NCBI GenBank assembly: GCA_963732375.1
Contig: CAVSZE010000002.1
Span: 248,001 to 312,000, forward strand
DNA length: 64,000 bases
Origin: RPQJ01 sp963732375
GTDB lineage: Bacteria > Pseudomonadota > Gammaproteobacteria > Steroidobacterales > Steroidobacteraceae
Direction: 5' to 3'
Under the pieces are notes generated by a model that worked only from the letters and a program-made list of their open reading frames with translations, was not told where the DNA came from and did no database searches. Shown in pieces: positions 25,475 to 33,956 of the stretch (its first letter is position 1; each line of letters begins with the position of its first letter). Both the position numbers and the translations under genes were made by a program.

Positions 25475-27279
25475 ACGACTTCGTCATCAAGCTGGCGAAC
25501 GTCAACGGCACCGGCTCCGCCAGTGCCAACTCGCTGCTGATGAAGGCCATCTTCCGCATGGGCGTGCCCGTGATGGGTAAGAACTACTTCCCGTCCAACA
25601 TCCAGGGCCTGCCAACCTGGTACGAGATCCGCGTCACGAAGGACGGCTACGTGGCGCGTTCCGGCCGCGTGGACCTGATGGTGGCGATGAACGCGGAGAC
25701 CTACCAGAAGGACGTGCGCGAAGTTTCGCCGGGCGGGTTCCTGCTCTACGACTCCACCTGGCCGCGTTCGACGGTGCTGTCGCGCGAGGACATCACCATC
25801 CTCGGCGTGCCGCTCGCGAAGCTCTGCAACGAGAGCTTCGTCGGGGTGCGCAACCGCATCCTGATGAAGAACATCGTCTATGCGGGCGTGCTGGCGGCGC
25901 TGCTCGACATCGACGTCGAGGTGATCCGGCAGCTGCTGACCGAGACCTACGCCAAGAAGCCCGCGCTGGTGGACGCCAACATGAAGGCGGTGCAGCTCGG
26001 CCACGACTACGCGAAGACGCATCTGCCCTGCCCGCTGCCGCTGCGGCTCGAGCGCATGGACAGGACCGCCGGCCACATCATGATCGACGGCAACACCGCG
26101 GCCGGGCTTGGCGCCGTGTATGCCGGCGCGACCGTGGGGCCCTGGTATCCGATCACGCCGTCCACCTCGCTGATGGACGCGTTCAAGGGCTTCTGCGCGA
26201 AGCTGCGCGTCGACCCGGAGACCGGCAAGGCCAACTACGCGGTGATCCAGGCCGAGGACGAACTCTCGGCGATCGGCATGGTGCTCGGTGCCAACTGGAA
26301 CGGCGCGCGCGCGTTCACCGCCACCAGTGGCCCGGGCATCTCGCTGATGAGCGAGTTCATCGGGCTGGCCTATTACGCCGAGATCCCGGCGGTGATCTTC
26401 AACGTGCAGCGCGTCGGCCCCTCGACCGGCATGCCGACCCGCACGCAGCAGTGCGACATCATGTTCTGCGCGTATGCTTCGCACGGCGACACCAAGCACG
26501 TGCTGCTGTTCCCCTCGGATCCCGAGGAATGCTTCTACATGGCGGTGCAGGCTTTCGACCTGGCCGAGCGGCTGCAGACGCCGGTGTTCGTGATGTCCGA
26601 CCTCGACATCGGCATGAACGACTGGATGTGCCGGGAACTCAAGTGGGACGACGCCTACCGCCCCGACCGCGGCAAGGTGCTGACGAAGGAGCAGATCGAG
26701 GAACTGCCGAAGTTCTACCGCTACCTGGACGTCGACGACGACGCCATCCCGTACCGCACGCTGCCGGGCGTGAGCTCGAAGGGCGCGTATTTCACGCGCG
26801 GCTCGGGACACAACCAGTACGGTGGCTATACCGAAGACTCCGCGGAGTACCAGGTGGTGCTCGACCGGCTGGTGCGCAAGTTCAAGCACGCGCGAACCCA
26901 CGTGCCACCCCCGGTGATCGAGGGCAGTGGCAATGAGTCGGTTGCGCTTATAGCGGTCGGCAGCACCCACGGTGCAGTGCGTGAGGCCACGGACATCCTG
27001 TCCCGCCACGGCATCGCCGTGGACTACATGAGGATCCGCGCATTTCCGTTCTCGCTGGAGGTGGAATCGTTCCTCGCCTCGCACGAGAAGATCTTCGTCG
27101 TCGAGCAGAACCGCGACGCGCAGCTGCGCTCGCTGCTCACGCTCGAGACGGACGTTCCCAAATCGAAGCTACGCTCGATCCTGCACTACAGCGGCCTGCC
27201 CATTACCTCGAGGGAGATCGTGCTGGCCGTACTGGCGGAACTTGGCGACGCGCAGCGCCTGGCCGCAGCGAGCGCCTGA
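25441..27279 (+). CDS. 2-oxoacid:ferredoxin oxidoreductase, fused gamma-alpha subunit
   Basis: A 612-residue protein. Residues about 10-190 are the gamma (POR_gamma) domain (NVNGTGSASANSL, GKNYFPSNIQG), and about 205-600 the alpha subunit with pyrimidine-binding YPITPSTS and the conserved QAEDELSAIGMVLGA region. With the beta subunit it would catalyse CoA-dependent oxidative decarboxylation of a 2-oxoacid, most likely 2-oxoglutarate, reducing ferredoxin. The ATG at 25441 lies inside the end of the preceding gene in another frame, a 34-base overlap that implies translational coupling. The symbol korA is plausible but substrate specificity cannot be read directly. Confidence 0.9.
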   Translation: MATTAKPQDRVNDFVIKLANVNGTGSASANSLLMKAIFRMGVPVMGKNYFPSNIQGLPTWYEIRVTKDGYVARSGRVDLMVAMNAETYQKDVREVSPGGFLLYDSTWPRSTVLSREDITILGVPLAKLCNESFVGVRNRILMKNIVYAGVLAALLDIDVEVIRQLLTETYAKKPALVDANMKAVQLGHDYAKTHLPCPLPLRLERMDRTAGHIMIDGNTAAGLGAVYAGATVGPWYPITPSTSLMDAFKGFCAKLRVDPETGKANYAVIQAEDELSAIGMVLGANWNGARAFTATSGPGISLMSEFIGLAYYAEIPAVIFNVQRVGPSTGMPTRTQQCDIMFCAYASHGDTKHVLLFPSDPEECFYMAVQAFDLAERLQTPVFVMSDLDIGMNDWMCRELKWDDAYRPDRGKVLTKEQIEELPKFYRYLDVDDDAIPYRTLPGVSSKGAYFTRGSGHNQYGGYTEDSAEYQVVLDRLVRKFKHARTHVPPPVIEGSGNESVALIAVGSTHGAVREATDILSRHGIAVDYMRIRAFPFSLEVESFLASHEKIFVVEQNRDAQLRSLLTLETDVPKSKLRSILHYSGLPITSREIVLAVLAELGDAQRLAAASA

Positions 27280-27289
27280 GGACCACCAC

Positions 27290-28345
27290 ATGTCATTCAT
27301 CAACAAGCCTAAGGTCCGCCACCCCGACCTACCGGTCAACGAGCTCGGGCTCACGCGCCGCGACTACGAAGGCGCGATGTCCACGCTGTGCGCGGGCTGC
27401 GGGCACGACTCCGTCACCGCCTCGATCATCGAGGCGCTGTGGGGCCTGGACATGCAGCCGGAGCAGCTGGTGAAGCTCTCGGGCATCGGCTGCTCATCGA
27501 AGACCACCGCCTACTTCGCCAGCGGCTCCCACGGCTTCAATGGCGTGCACGGACGCATGCCCTCGGTCGCGACCGGGGCGAACGCGGCCAACAAGGACCT
27601 CTACTACATCGGCGTGTCCGGCGACGGCGACTCGCTGTCGATCGGCTTCGGCCAGTTCGCGCACGCGATCCGGCGCAACGTCAACATGCTGTATCTCTGC
27701 GAGAACAACGGCGTGTACGGCCTCACCAAGGGCCAGTTCTCGGCCTCCGCCGACATCGGCACGAAGTCGAAGAAGGGCGAGGAGAACCAGCAGGCGCCGG
27801 TCGACCCCTGCCTCGCCGCGCTGTCGCTCGGTGGCACGTTCATCGCACGCAGCTTCTCCGGTGACAAGGAACAGCTGGTGCCGCTGATCCGCGCGGGGCT
27901 GATGCACAAGGGCTTCGCGATGATCGACGTGATTTCGCCCTGCGTGACGTTCAACGACCACGTGGGATCGACCAAGAGCTACGCGTTCACGCGCGAGCAC
28001 TACCACGAGGCCGTGCACACCGATTACATCCCGCCACGCCAGGAGATACTCGCGTCCTACGCCGAGGGCGAGGCGCTGCCCGTGCAGATGCACGACGGCA
28101 GCCAGATCGTGCTGCGGAAACTCGACAAGGACTACGACCCGACGCATCGCGGCAAGGCCTTCGAGTACCTGCGCACCAAGCTGCGCCAGGGCGAGCACGT
28201 CACCGGGCTGATCTTCGTCTCGTCCAGCGGCCCCGACATGCACGCGATGGCGAACACTACCGACGTTCCGCTGAACCAGGTGCCGTACGACAAGCTGCAC
28301 CCGGGCGCCTCCGGGCTCGCGAAGATACTGAAGCGCTACGCGTGA
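27290..28345 (+). CDS. 2-oxoacid:ferredoxin oxidoreductase beta subunit
   Basis: A 351-residue TPP-binding subunit. CAGCGHD (34-40) and Cys68 supply [4Fe-4S] ligands, and the TPP/Mg site runs from GDGDS (111-115) to ENNGVYGLTKGQ (Asn139-Asn140). It forms the active site with the fused gamma-alpha subunit. The gene starts 10 bases after that subunit's stop; an earlier in-frame codon would overlap it, but family similarity starts at MSFINKPK. The presence of an intact citrate synthase in the window argues for a role in an oxidative or flexible TCA cycle; reverse flow is not excluded. Confidence 0.92.
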   Translation: MSFINKPKVRHPDLPVNELGLTRRDYEGAMSTLCAGCGHDSVTASIIEALWGLDMQPEQLVKLSGIGCSSKTTAYFASGSHGFNGVHGRMPSVATGANAANKDLYYIGVSGDGDSLSIGFGQFAHAIRRNVNMLYLCENNGVYGLTKGQFSASADIGTKSKKGEENQQAPVDPCLAALSLGGTFIARSFSGDKEQLVPLIRAGLMHKGFAMIDVISPCVTFNDHVGSTKSYAFTREHYHEAVHTDYIPPRQEILASYAEGEALPVQMHDGSQIVLRKLDKDYDPTHRGKAFEYLRTKLRQGEHVTGLIFVSSSGPDMHAMANTTDVPLNQVPYDKLHPGASGLAKILKRYA

Positions 28346-28382
28346 GGCGGACGCTGGGCGGCGGACGCGCTAACATCCGCAG

Positions 28383-28982
28383 GTGACTCCAGGCCGACGC
28401 AGTTTTCGAAATGCCTTCGTGGCCCTGCTGCTCGGTGCAGCGCTGGCCACCCCGGTAAGCGCATCCACGATCTACAAGTGGGTCGATGAGGACGGCGTCG
28501 TGCACCTTTCAAGCACCAAGCCGCCTGCTGGGGTCAAGTACCAGGCGGTGGACGTCGGCTCGGCACCGGGCGGCCGCAACCAGGCGTCGTCCAGCGGCAG
28601 CTCCGGCGGAACCAGCAGGCCGTCATCCGCGTCCCCGGCCCAGGCCGCCAGCCGCTCCGAGGTCCTCGCCAGCCTGCGCAACCGCGAATGCGTCATTGCG
28701 CTCGAGGCGCTCGACCGCCTGACCAGCGGCACGCAGCCCACCAGCCCGCAGGAGATCACCCGCCTGAAGCAGACCGCCGCCGCCAACTGCAGCAGTGATC
28801 CGGTTCGCAGGCGCGAGCAGGAGGACATGGCCACGCAGCTGCGCGTCGCCAGCGGCCCGGAGTGCGTCAGCGCACGCAACACTCTTGCGGACATGACGGC
28901 GAAACGCCTGCAGGCAACACCCGAGCAGGTGCGCGCGCAGCAGGCGTTCGTGGACGCGCACTGCATCGCTCCGGTGCAGTGA
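28383..28982 (+). CDS. DUF4124 domain secreted protein
   Basis: A 199-residue protein with a signal peptide (cleavage near PVSA/STI) followed directly by the DUF4124 motif IYKWVDEDGVVHLSSTKP (about residues 31-48). A Ser/Gly-rich linker (about 60-90) leads to an alpha-helical C-terminal half with four or five Cys residues that may form disulfides. Function unknown; the family is common in the envelope of gammaproteobacteria. It starts with GTG, and the next gene follows by 15 bases. Confidence 0.8.
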   Translation: MTPGRRSFRNAFVALLLGAALATPVSASTIYKWVDEDGVVHLSSTKPPAGVKYQAVDVGSAPGGRNQASSSGSSGGTSRPSSASPAQAASRSEVLASLRNRECVIALEALDRLTSGTQPTSPQEITRLKQTAAANCSSDPVRRREQEDMATQLRVASGPECVSARNTLADMTAKRLQATPEQVRAQQAFVDAHCIAPVQ

Positions 28983-28997
28983 GGCCGGCGGCTCACG

Positions 28998-29915
28998 ATG
29001 ACCTCGCCCGGGGACTGGCTCGCGATCGTCAATCCCAGGTCGGGCCTCGCCGGTTCGCGATGGAGCTGGGATGACATCGAGGCGGCGCTCCGGGAAGCGC
29101 GCGTCCCACTCGAGGTCGTGCGCACCGCCGGGCCCCGCGACGGCGAGGCTATCGCGCGCCGCGCGGTGCAGCAGGGCCGGCGACACCTGATCGCGGCCGG
29201 CGGCGACGGGTCGGTCAACGACGTCGTGAACGGCGTGATGGACGCGGGCCTCGTGGATACACGCGAGGTGACGCTGGCAGTCGCGCCGACCGGCACCGGC
29301 AACGACTGGGCCAGGTCGCTGGGTATCGGCCGCCGTCCAGGCGACGTGACCGCGGCAATCGCCGCGGGCCGCACGATGCTGCACGACGTCGGGATCGTGG
29401 ACCATCCGGAATCGGGCGGGCGGCGCCGCTGGTTCATCAATGTCGCCGGCGCCGGCTACGACGCCGACATGACGGCGCGCCTGCCGCGCCCGATTCCATC
29501 CGCGCTAACCTACCTGCGCGTCGCGATCAGCGGACTCATGTCTTACCGCGCACCGCGCTTCCGGGTAGATGCCGACGGGACCCGTGTCGACGGGCGCATG
29601 CTGCTGGTGTTTGCAGCCAACGGCCAGTACTGCGGCAACCGGATGCACGTCGCGCCCGTTGCCCGCATGGACGACGGCCTGCTCGACGTGGTCATGGTGC
29701 AGGAACTCGGACTGCTAGCCGTACTGCCGAAACTCTTGAAGCTCTACCGCGGCACCATTCTCGACGACCCGGCAGTGCGTCACCTCCGCGCGGCAAAGGT
29801 GCGCATCGAAGCGGACCCGCCGGCCGGGGTCCAGGTCGACGGCCAGCTGGCTGGCGGGACGCCGGCTGAATTCTCGCTGTTGGGCCGGGCGCTGCGCGTG
29901 GTCGTGCGGCCCTGA
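28998..29915 (+). CDS. YegS/DAGK-type lipid kinase
   Basis: A 305-residue member of the diacylglycerol kinase catalytic-domain family. The nucleotide-binding signature GGDGSVNDVVNG (68-79) and the PTGTGNDWARSLG segment (about 97-109) are intact, and the second domain ends with the usual VQVDGQLAGGTPAEFSLL. It would phosphorylate a lipid such as diacylglycerol or a related alcohol. ATG start with a weak GAGG-like sequence upstream. Confidence 0.9.
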   Translation: MTSPGDWLAIVNPRSGLAGSRWSWDDIEAALREARVPLEVVRTAGPRDGEAIARRAVQQGRRHLIAAGGDGSVNDVVNGVMDAGLVDTREVTLAVAPTGTGNDWARSLGIGRRPGDVTAAIAAGRTMLHDVGIVDHPESGGRRRWFINVAGAGYDADMTARLPRPIPSALTYLRVAISGLMSYRAPRFRVDADGTRVDGRMLLVFAANGQYCGNRMHVAPVARMDDGLLDVVMVQELGLLAVLPKLLKLYRGTILDDPAVRHLRAAKVRIEADPPAGVQVDGQLAGGTPAEFSLLGRALRVVVRP

Positions 29916-29951
29916 ATCCCGGTTGAAGGCTGCCCGCCCCCGGGGGCCTGG

Positions 29952-30281
29952 CTACGCGACACGATCTTCGCGCACCGGCGCTTCACTCGCCCACATGTCC
30001 TGCTCGTCTCCACGCGGCAGGCCTCGCACGTTGGCTGACACCTCAGGCATCCGGCGGCGGCGACGACGCGCACGCTCGCGTGCTTCAGCGGCTCGCCTCG
30101 CCGCCCTGCGTTTCACCACCGATACTGCGAACATTGCCGCGACCAGCGCGACCACAGCGACGACCAGCGTACCCACGCCTGCTCCCTGGCGGCCCACCGT
30201 GGGGCCTTGCTCCTGCCGGCCGCGTCCATTGCGGCCCGGCGTGATGCTCGCACGAGGGGTGCGCGCGGCGACAGTTGCCAA
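29952..30281 (-). CDS. Possible small membrane protein
   Basis: This 400-base gap holds a leftward frame of about 109 residues with one convincing hydrophobic segment (GTLVVAVVALVAAMFAVSVV) followed by an Arg-rich stretch (KRRAARRAAEARERARRRRRR), a positive-inside pattern. Only a TTG (30281) is available near the expected start, with no clear ribosome binding site, and the frame continues open into the next gene. It may be real, an old remnant, or chance in GC-rich sequence. Confidence 0.3.
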   Translation of the reverse strand: MATVAARTPRASITPGRNGRGRQEQGPTVGRQGAGVGTLVVAVVALVAAMFAVSVVKRRAARRAAEARERARRRRRRMPEVSANVRGLPRGDEQDMWASEAPVREDRVA

Positions 30282-30319
30282 TCTGCCGATTCGCGCGCGA
30301 ATCGCGGCTGGCGCGACGC

Positions 30320-31018
30320 CTAGTAGTTGAGCGTGGCCCTGCCGGTCGAGAACAGGAACGCGCAGTGAGCGGGCTGCTGCGGCTGGTTTCCCCGGCGCAC
30401 GGTCATGCTGATACCGTAGCCTCCCGGCAGCGCGTGGGCCTTCTGCTGGCTCACGACGCGCAGCCCCAGGCGCTCCGCTTCCTTGAGGCAGGCGCGCTCG
30501 GCGACCACTGGCTCGCCGGTCACCGTGCTGCCATTGCGCACCACCTGGAAGTTCGCGCGACAGCCGTTGTTCACCCAGACGCGGTCGCCGCGCTGGCCCC
30601 AATCACGGCCCTCCACGCAGGACGCATCGGACTTCTTCTTCACCAGGCTCGCACGACCTTTTACCGGCAACTGGCACTCGCGGTACTTGTAGTCCGGCGA
30701 CGCGCAGTAGAAGTCGACCGTGCCGCCGGCGTCGCTTCCGCCCCAGCCCGGACCGTACAGGCTGACGTCGCCGCTGCGGTTCTCGACGAAGCACGTGCCC
30801 CAGCTCACCCTGCCCTTGTGGTCGCGGGCCTGCAGTTCCACCGACCAGCCGTCCCCGTCCTTGTGGAAATTGCGCGTTGCAAGCACGGAATACCCACGCC
30901 GCTCCGCCTCACGCCGGCATTCGTCCTGCGCGGAGCGCTGGTCCTTCGCCAAGGCCGGCAGCGGGGACAGCATGCACGCCAGCACCGACAGCACCAGTAA
31001 TCGAGTCGCAGATCGCAT
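30320..31018 (-). CDS. DUF3011 domain secreted protein
   Basis: A 232-residue exported protein with a signal peptide (cleavage after PALA). The central segment (YRECQLPVKGRASLVKKKSD, then CVEGRDWGQRGDRVWVNNGC) matches the DUF3011 pattern of paired Cys and Trp-Gly residues. The C-terminal part contains a further Cys pair and aromatic residues. Function unknown. The gene starts 37 bases after the acyl reductase gene's stop on the same strand. Confidence 0.75.
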   Translation of the reverse strand: MRSATRLLVLSVLACMLSPLPALAKDQRSAQDECRREAERRGYSVLATRNFHKDGDGWSVELQARDHKGRVSWGTCFVENRSGDVSLYGPGWGGSDAGGTVDFYCASPDYKYRECQLPVKGRASLVKKKSDASCVEGRDWGQRGDRVWVNNGCRANFQVVRNGSTVTGEPVVAERACLKEAERLGLRVVSQQKAHALPGGYGISMTVRRGNQPQQPAHCAFLFSTGRATLNY

Positions 31019-31055
31019 GCCAGTGCCCCCTTCAGGTGTGTCAATCCGGGTGCCG

Positions 31056-33053
31056 CTACCAGTGGATGCCGCGCATCAGGGAGGCGAAGATCATCGCCTC
31101 CCTGGTCGGTGCCCGCTGCGAACCCCCGTCCTTCTTGCCTTCGGCGGCCGGGGAATCCGGGAACATGCGGTAGGCCGAATTCATCACGACCTCCGACATC
31201 TTCGGCATCACCAGGTGCATGATCTCCGCCATCAGGCCAAGTCGCGTCGCGATGCGCTGCGGCTTGCGGATGATGGCATCGGCGATCATGTCCGCAGCCT
31301 CTTCGGGCGTGATGATGGTCGGCATTTCCTCGTAGATCTTGGTCGGCGCAATCATCGGCGTGCGCACCAACGGCATGTTGATGATCGTGAAGTGCACGCC
31401 TTCGTCGTGAAACTCGGCAGCGGCACAGCGCGCGAACGACTCGAGCGCGGCCTTCGAGGAGACGTAGGCCGAAAACCGCGGCGCGTTGGTCAGCACGCCG
31501 ATCGAGGAAACGTTGATCACCTGTCCCTGCTTGCGCGCGGTCATGGACGGAAGCAGGTTCATCGTCAGGCGCACGCAGGCGAAGTAGTTCAGCTGCATCG
31601 TGCGTTCGAAGTCGTGGAAGCGGTCGTAGGAAAGCGCGAGCGAGCGACGGATCGAGCGTCCGGCATTGTTCACCAGCACGTCCACCTGGCCGAACTCCTT
31701 CAGGATGTCCTTTGCCAGCTTGTCATTTGCGGCGAGGTCGGTGATGTCGCAGGAGTAGGTCTTGACCGTGCCACCGAAACCCGTGATCTTCTTCCTGACC
31801 TCCGCAAGCTTTTCCTCGTCTCGCGCCACGACCACGACCTTGCCGCCGGCCTCCGCGATGCGGATCGCCGCAGCCTCGCCGATTCCCGAGGAGCCGCCGG
31901 TAATGACCACCACCTTGCCGCGGATCGCCCCGCGCAGGCTGCGGTCGATGGTGAGGTCGGGGTCGAGCTGGCGTTCCCAGTAGTCCCACAGCCGCCACGC
32001 GTAGTCCTCGAGCGGCGGCAGGTGGATTCGCGACTTCTTCAGCGCCTTCTGGGTGGCCGTCGAGTCGAAACGCGTCGGGTAATTGACGAACTGCAGGACG
32101 CTCTTCGGGACCTGCAGGTCGCGCAGCAGCTGGTCGTAGACGTTCTGGATCGGCCGGGTTCGCTGCACCGTCTTGCGCACGCTGTCCGGCACCATGTCGA
32201 AGACCTTCGAGTCGAGCCGGAACGCCATTTCGGGCGCGTGCGCTGCGCGCGCGAAGATGTTCAGCACGCCACCCACCCGGCGCGGCTTCGGGTCGGTCAG
32301 GTGGAAGCAGCGACCGTCCAGCCCCTTTTCGTGTGCAAGGTAGTCCATCGCGTCGACGACGTAGTCCACCGGCACCAAGTTGATGTAGCCGCCCTCGATG
32401 CCCACCAGCGGGATCCAGCGCGGCCATGATTCACGCAGCTTCTGCAGCGCCTTGAAGAAATAGTAGGGTCCGTCGATCTTGTCGATGAAGCCGGTCTTCG
32501 AATGGCCGACCACCGCGCCGGGGCGGTAGATACGGAACGGAGTGCGCCCGTCCGCGCGCACCATGCCTTCGGAATCGTGCTTGGTGCTGTGATACGGGTG
32601 GTCCAGGCCCTCGGCTTCCTCGAACATGTCCTCGGTGAACGTGCCGCGATACAGGCCCGCCGCGGCTATCGAGCTCACCAGGTGGAAACAGCCCGCACCT
32701 ATGGCAGCGGCAACGTCGAGAGCGCCCTGCGTGCCGACGATGTTCGCCTTCTTCATCGTCTCGGCGCTTGCGTCGATGTCGTAGACGGCACCGAGATGGA
32801 AGAAGTGCTTGACCTTGCCCTTGAGTTTTCGAAGGTCAGCGGGCGCGATGCCGAGCTTAGGCGAGCCGAGGTCGCCCTTCACCGGCACGACCCGCCGGAC
32901 ACTCTCCTTGCCCCAGAATTCGCGCAGCTCGTCGAGCTTGCCGACGGACTTCGGCCGCACCAGCACGTAGATCGTGCCCTTGCCGCGCTTGAGCAGCGAC
33001 TGTACCAGGTAGCGGCCGATGAACCCGGTCGCGCCGGTGACGAAATAGCTCAT
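31056..33053 (-). CDS. Two-domain fatty acyl-CoA reductase (alcohol-forming type)
   Basis: A 665-residue fusion of two NAD(P)-binding domains. The N-terminal domain has GATGFIG (7-13) and Tyr154/Lys158 (YHSTK), as in male-sterility-type acyl-CoA reductases. The C-terminal domain is a classical SDR with GGSSGIG (386-392), NNAG (462-465), Ser517 and Tyr530/Lys534. This architecture and length match the Marinobacter-type fatty acyl-CoA reductases that reduce acyl-CoA through the aldehyde to the alcohol. GGGAG six bases upstream supports the ATG. Related SDR fusions with other substrates exist, so the activity is a prediction. Inverted repeats lie in the divergent region just upstream. Confidence 0.82.
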   Translation of the reverse strand: MSYFVTGATGFIGRYLVQSLLKRGKGTIYVLVRPKSVGKLDELREFWGKESVRRVVPVKGDLGSPKLGIAPADLRKLKGKVKHFFHLGAVYDIDASAETMKKANIVGTQGALDVAAAIGAGCFHLVSSIAAAGLYRGTFTEDMFEEAEGLDHPYHSTKHDSEGMVRADGRTPFRIYRPGAVVGHSKTGFIDKIDGPYYFFKALQKLRESWPRWIPLVGIEGGYINLVPVDYVVDAMDYLAHEKGLDGRCFHLTDPKPRRVGGVLNIFARAAHAPEMAFRLDSKVFDMVPDSVRKTVQRTRPIQNVYDQLLRDLQVPKSVLQFVNYPTRFDSTATQKALKKSRIHLPPLEDYAWRLWDYWERQLDPDLTIDRSLRGAIRGKVVVITGGSSGIGEAAAIRIAEAGGKVVVVARDEEKLAEVRKKITGFGGTVKTYSCDITDLAANDKLAKDILKEFGQVDVLVNNAGRSIRRSLALSYDRFHDFERTMQLNYFACVRLTMNLLPSMTARKQGQVINVSSIGVLTNAPRFSAYVSSKAALESFARCAAAEFHDEGVHFTIINMPLVRTPMIAPTKIYEEMPTIITPEEAADMIADAIIRKPQRIATRLGLMAEIMHLVMPKMSEVVMNSAYRMFPDSPAAEGKKDGGSQRAPTREAMIFASLMRGIHW

Positions 33054-33081
33054 GGAATTCTCCCGGTCGATCTGTGACAGC

Positions 33082-33114
33082 AGGACCGTCCACGGACCTG
33101 CCCCTTTTTGGGGC
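33082..33114. promoter_or_regulatory. Adjacent inverted repeats in divergent promoter region
   Basis: Two inverted repeats stand next to each other between the divergent acyl reductase gene (start 33053) and the gene at 33144. The first, AGGACCGTCCACGGACCT (33082-33099), is an 18-base palindrome with one mismatched pair. The second, GCCCCTTTTTGGGGC (33100-33114), is a 5-base stem with a T5 loop. They could be an operator or a hairpin in the leader; no known regulator motif is recognised. Confidence 0.4.
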
Positions 33115-33143
33115 TACCTTAGGTGTCGGACCGGCCTAGGTCA

Positions 33144-33956
33144 ATGTGGAGAAAATTCGAGGCGCACGGGCGCCAATCGGCGACAATTACCACCGTGAAA
33201 GTCCTCGGAATCGAGACCGGGCAGGATGGAATCGGGCGGACGCCGAGGGGGGAACTCGGCCGGCTGCTCGCACGTAACGCCGAGCTGCGCGATGCGTTCG
33301 CGGACGACGACGCCACCGCGCATCGCCTCGCCGAACTGCAGCGCTGGCAGTCGAAGCGGCTGCTTCGGAGCCATGCCGACCTGCGCGCGAATCCGCGCTA
33401 TCGCCGGGCGGTCGAGTTCTTCTTCGAGGACCTGTACGGCGGGTCCGACCCTCGCGGGCGTGATCGCGACCTCGCGCGCGTGCAGCGCGTCATGGAACGG
33501 CTGCTGCCCCGGCAGGCGCTGCGGGCGCTTTGCCGCGCCATTGACCTCGAGGTCATGTCCCAGGAACTGGACGCGGCCGTGGTGCGGGCCCTGCCCGGAG
33601 GCACGATCACGGCGGACACTTACGCCGAGGCCTACCGCCGCGCCGGGCGTGCGAAGGACCGGGAACGGCAGATCGAGCTGATCGGGGTCATCGGCGATTA
33701 TCTCGACCGCGTGGTGCACAAGCCCTTCGTGCACAAGCTGGTCCGCTTCGCGCGCGGACCGGCTCACGCGGCCGGCTTCGGGGCACTGCAGGACCTGCTC
33801 GAGCGCGGGCTGGACGCCTTCAAGGCCATGGACGGGTCGGGGGAGTTCCTGGCTATCATCCGCGATCGTGAGGTTCGTGCGATGAAGCGCATCCTGGCCA
33901 GGAAACCCGACCCCTTCGAATTCGACGCACGCGATCCCGTAGCCACGACCGCATGA
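33144..33956 (+). CDS. Conserved protein with FFxEDLYG signature, unknown function
   Basis: A ~270-residue, mostly alpha-helical, Arg-rich soluble protein. It carries the segment RRAVEFFFEDLYGG (about residues 90-103), known from a widespread but uncharacterised gammaproteobacterial family with an FFLEELYG signature, followed by a helical repeat region. No catalytic motif is seen. The ATG at 33144 has AGG five bases upstream; GTG 33195 is an alternative. Its stop overlaps the next start (ATGA), so the two proteins are probably made together. Confidence 0.65.
   Translation: MWRKFEAHGRQSATITTVKVLGIETGQDGIGRTPRGELGRLLARNAELRDAFADDDATAHRLAELQRWQSKRLLRSHADLRANPRYRRAVEFFFEDLYGGSDPRGRDRDLARVQRVMERLLPRQALRALCRAIDLEVMSQELDAAVVRALPGGTITADTYAEAYRRAGRAKDRERQIELIGVIGDYLDRVVHKPFVHKLVRFARGPAHAAGFGALQDLLERGLDAFKAMDGSGEFLAIIRDREVRAMKRILARKPDPFEFDARDPVATTA

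Noticed and set aside
25435..27084. 549-codon minus-strand frame opposite the 2-oxoacid oxidoreductase alpha subunit
   Set aside because: Same antisense artefact of GC-rich codons; no recognisable domain.
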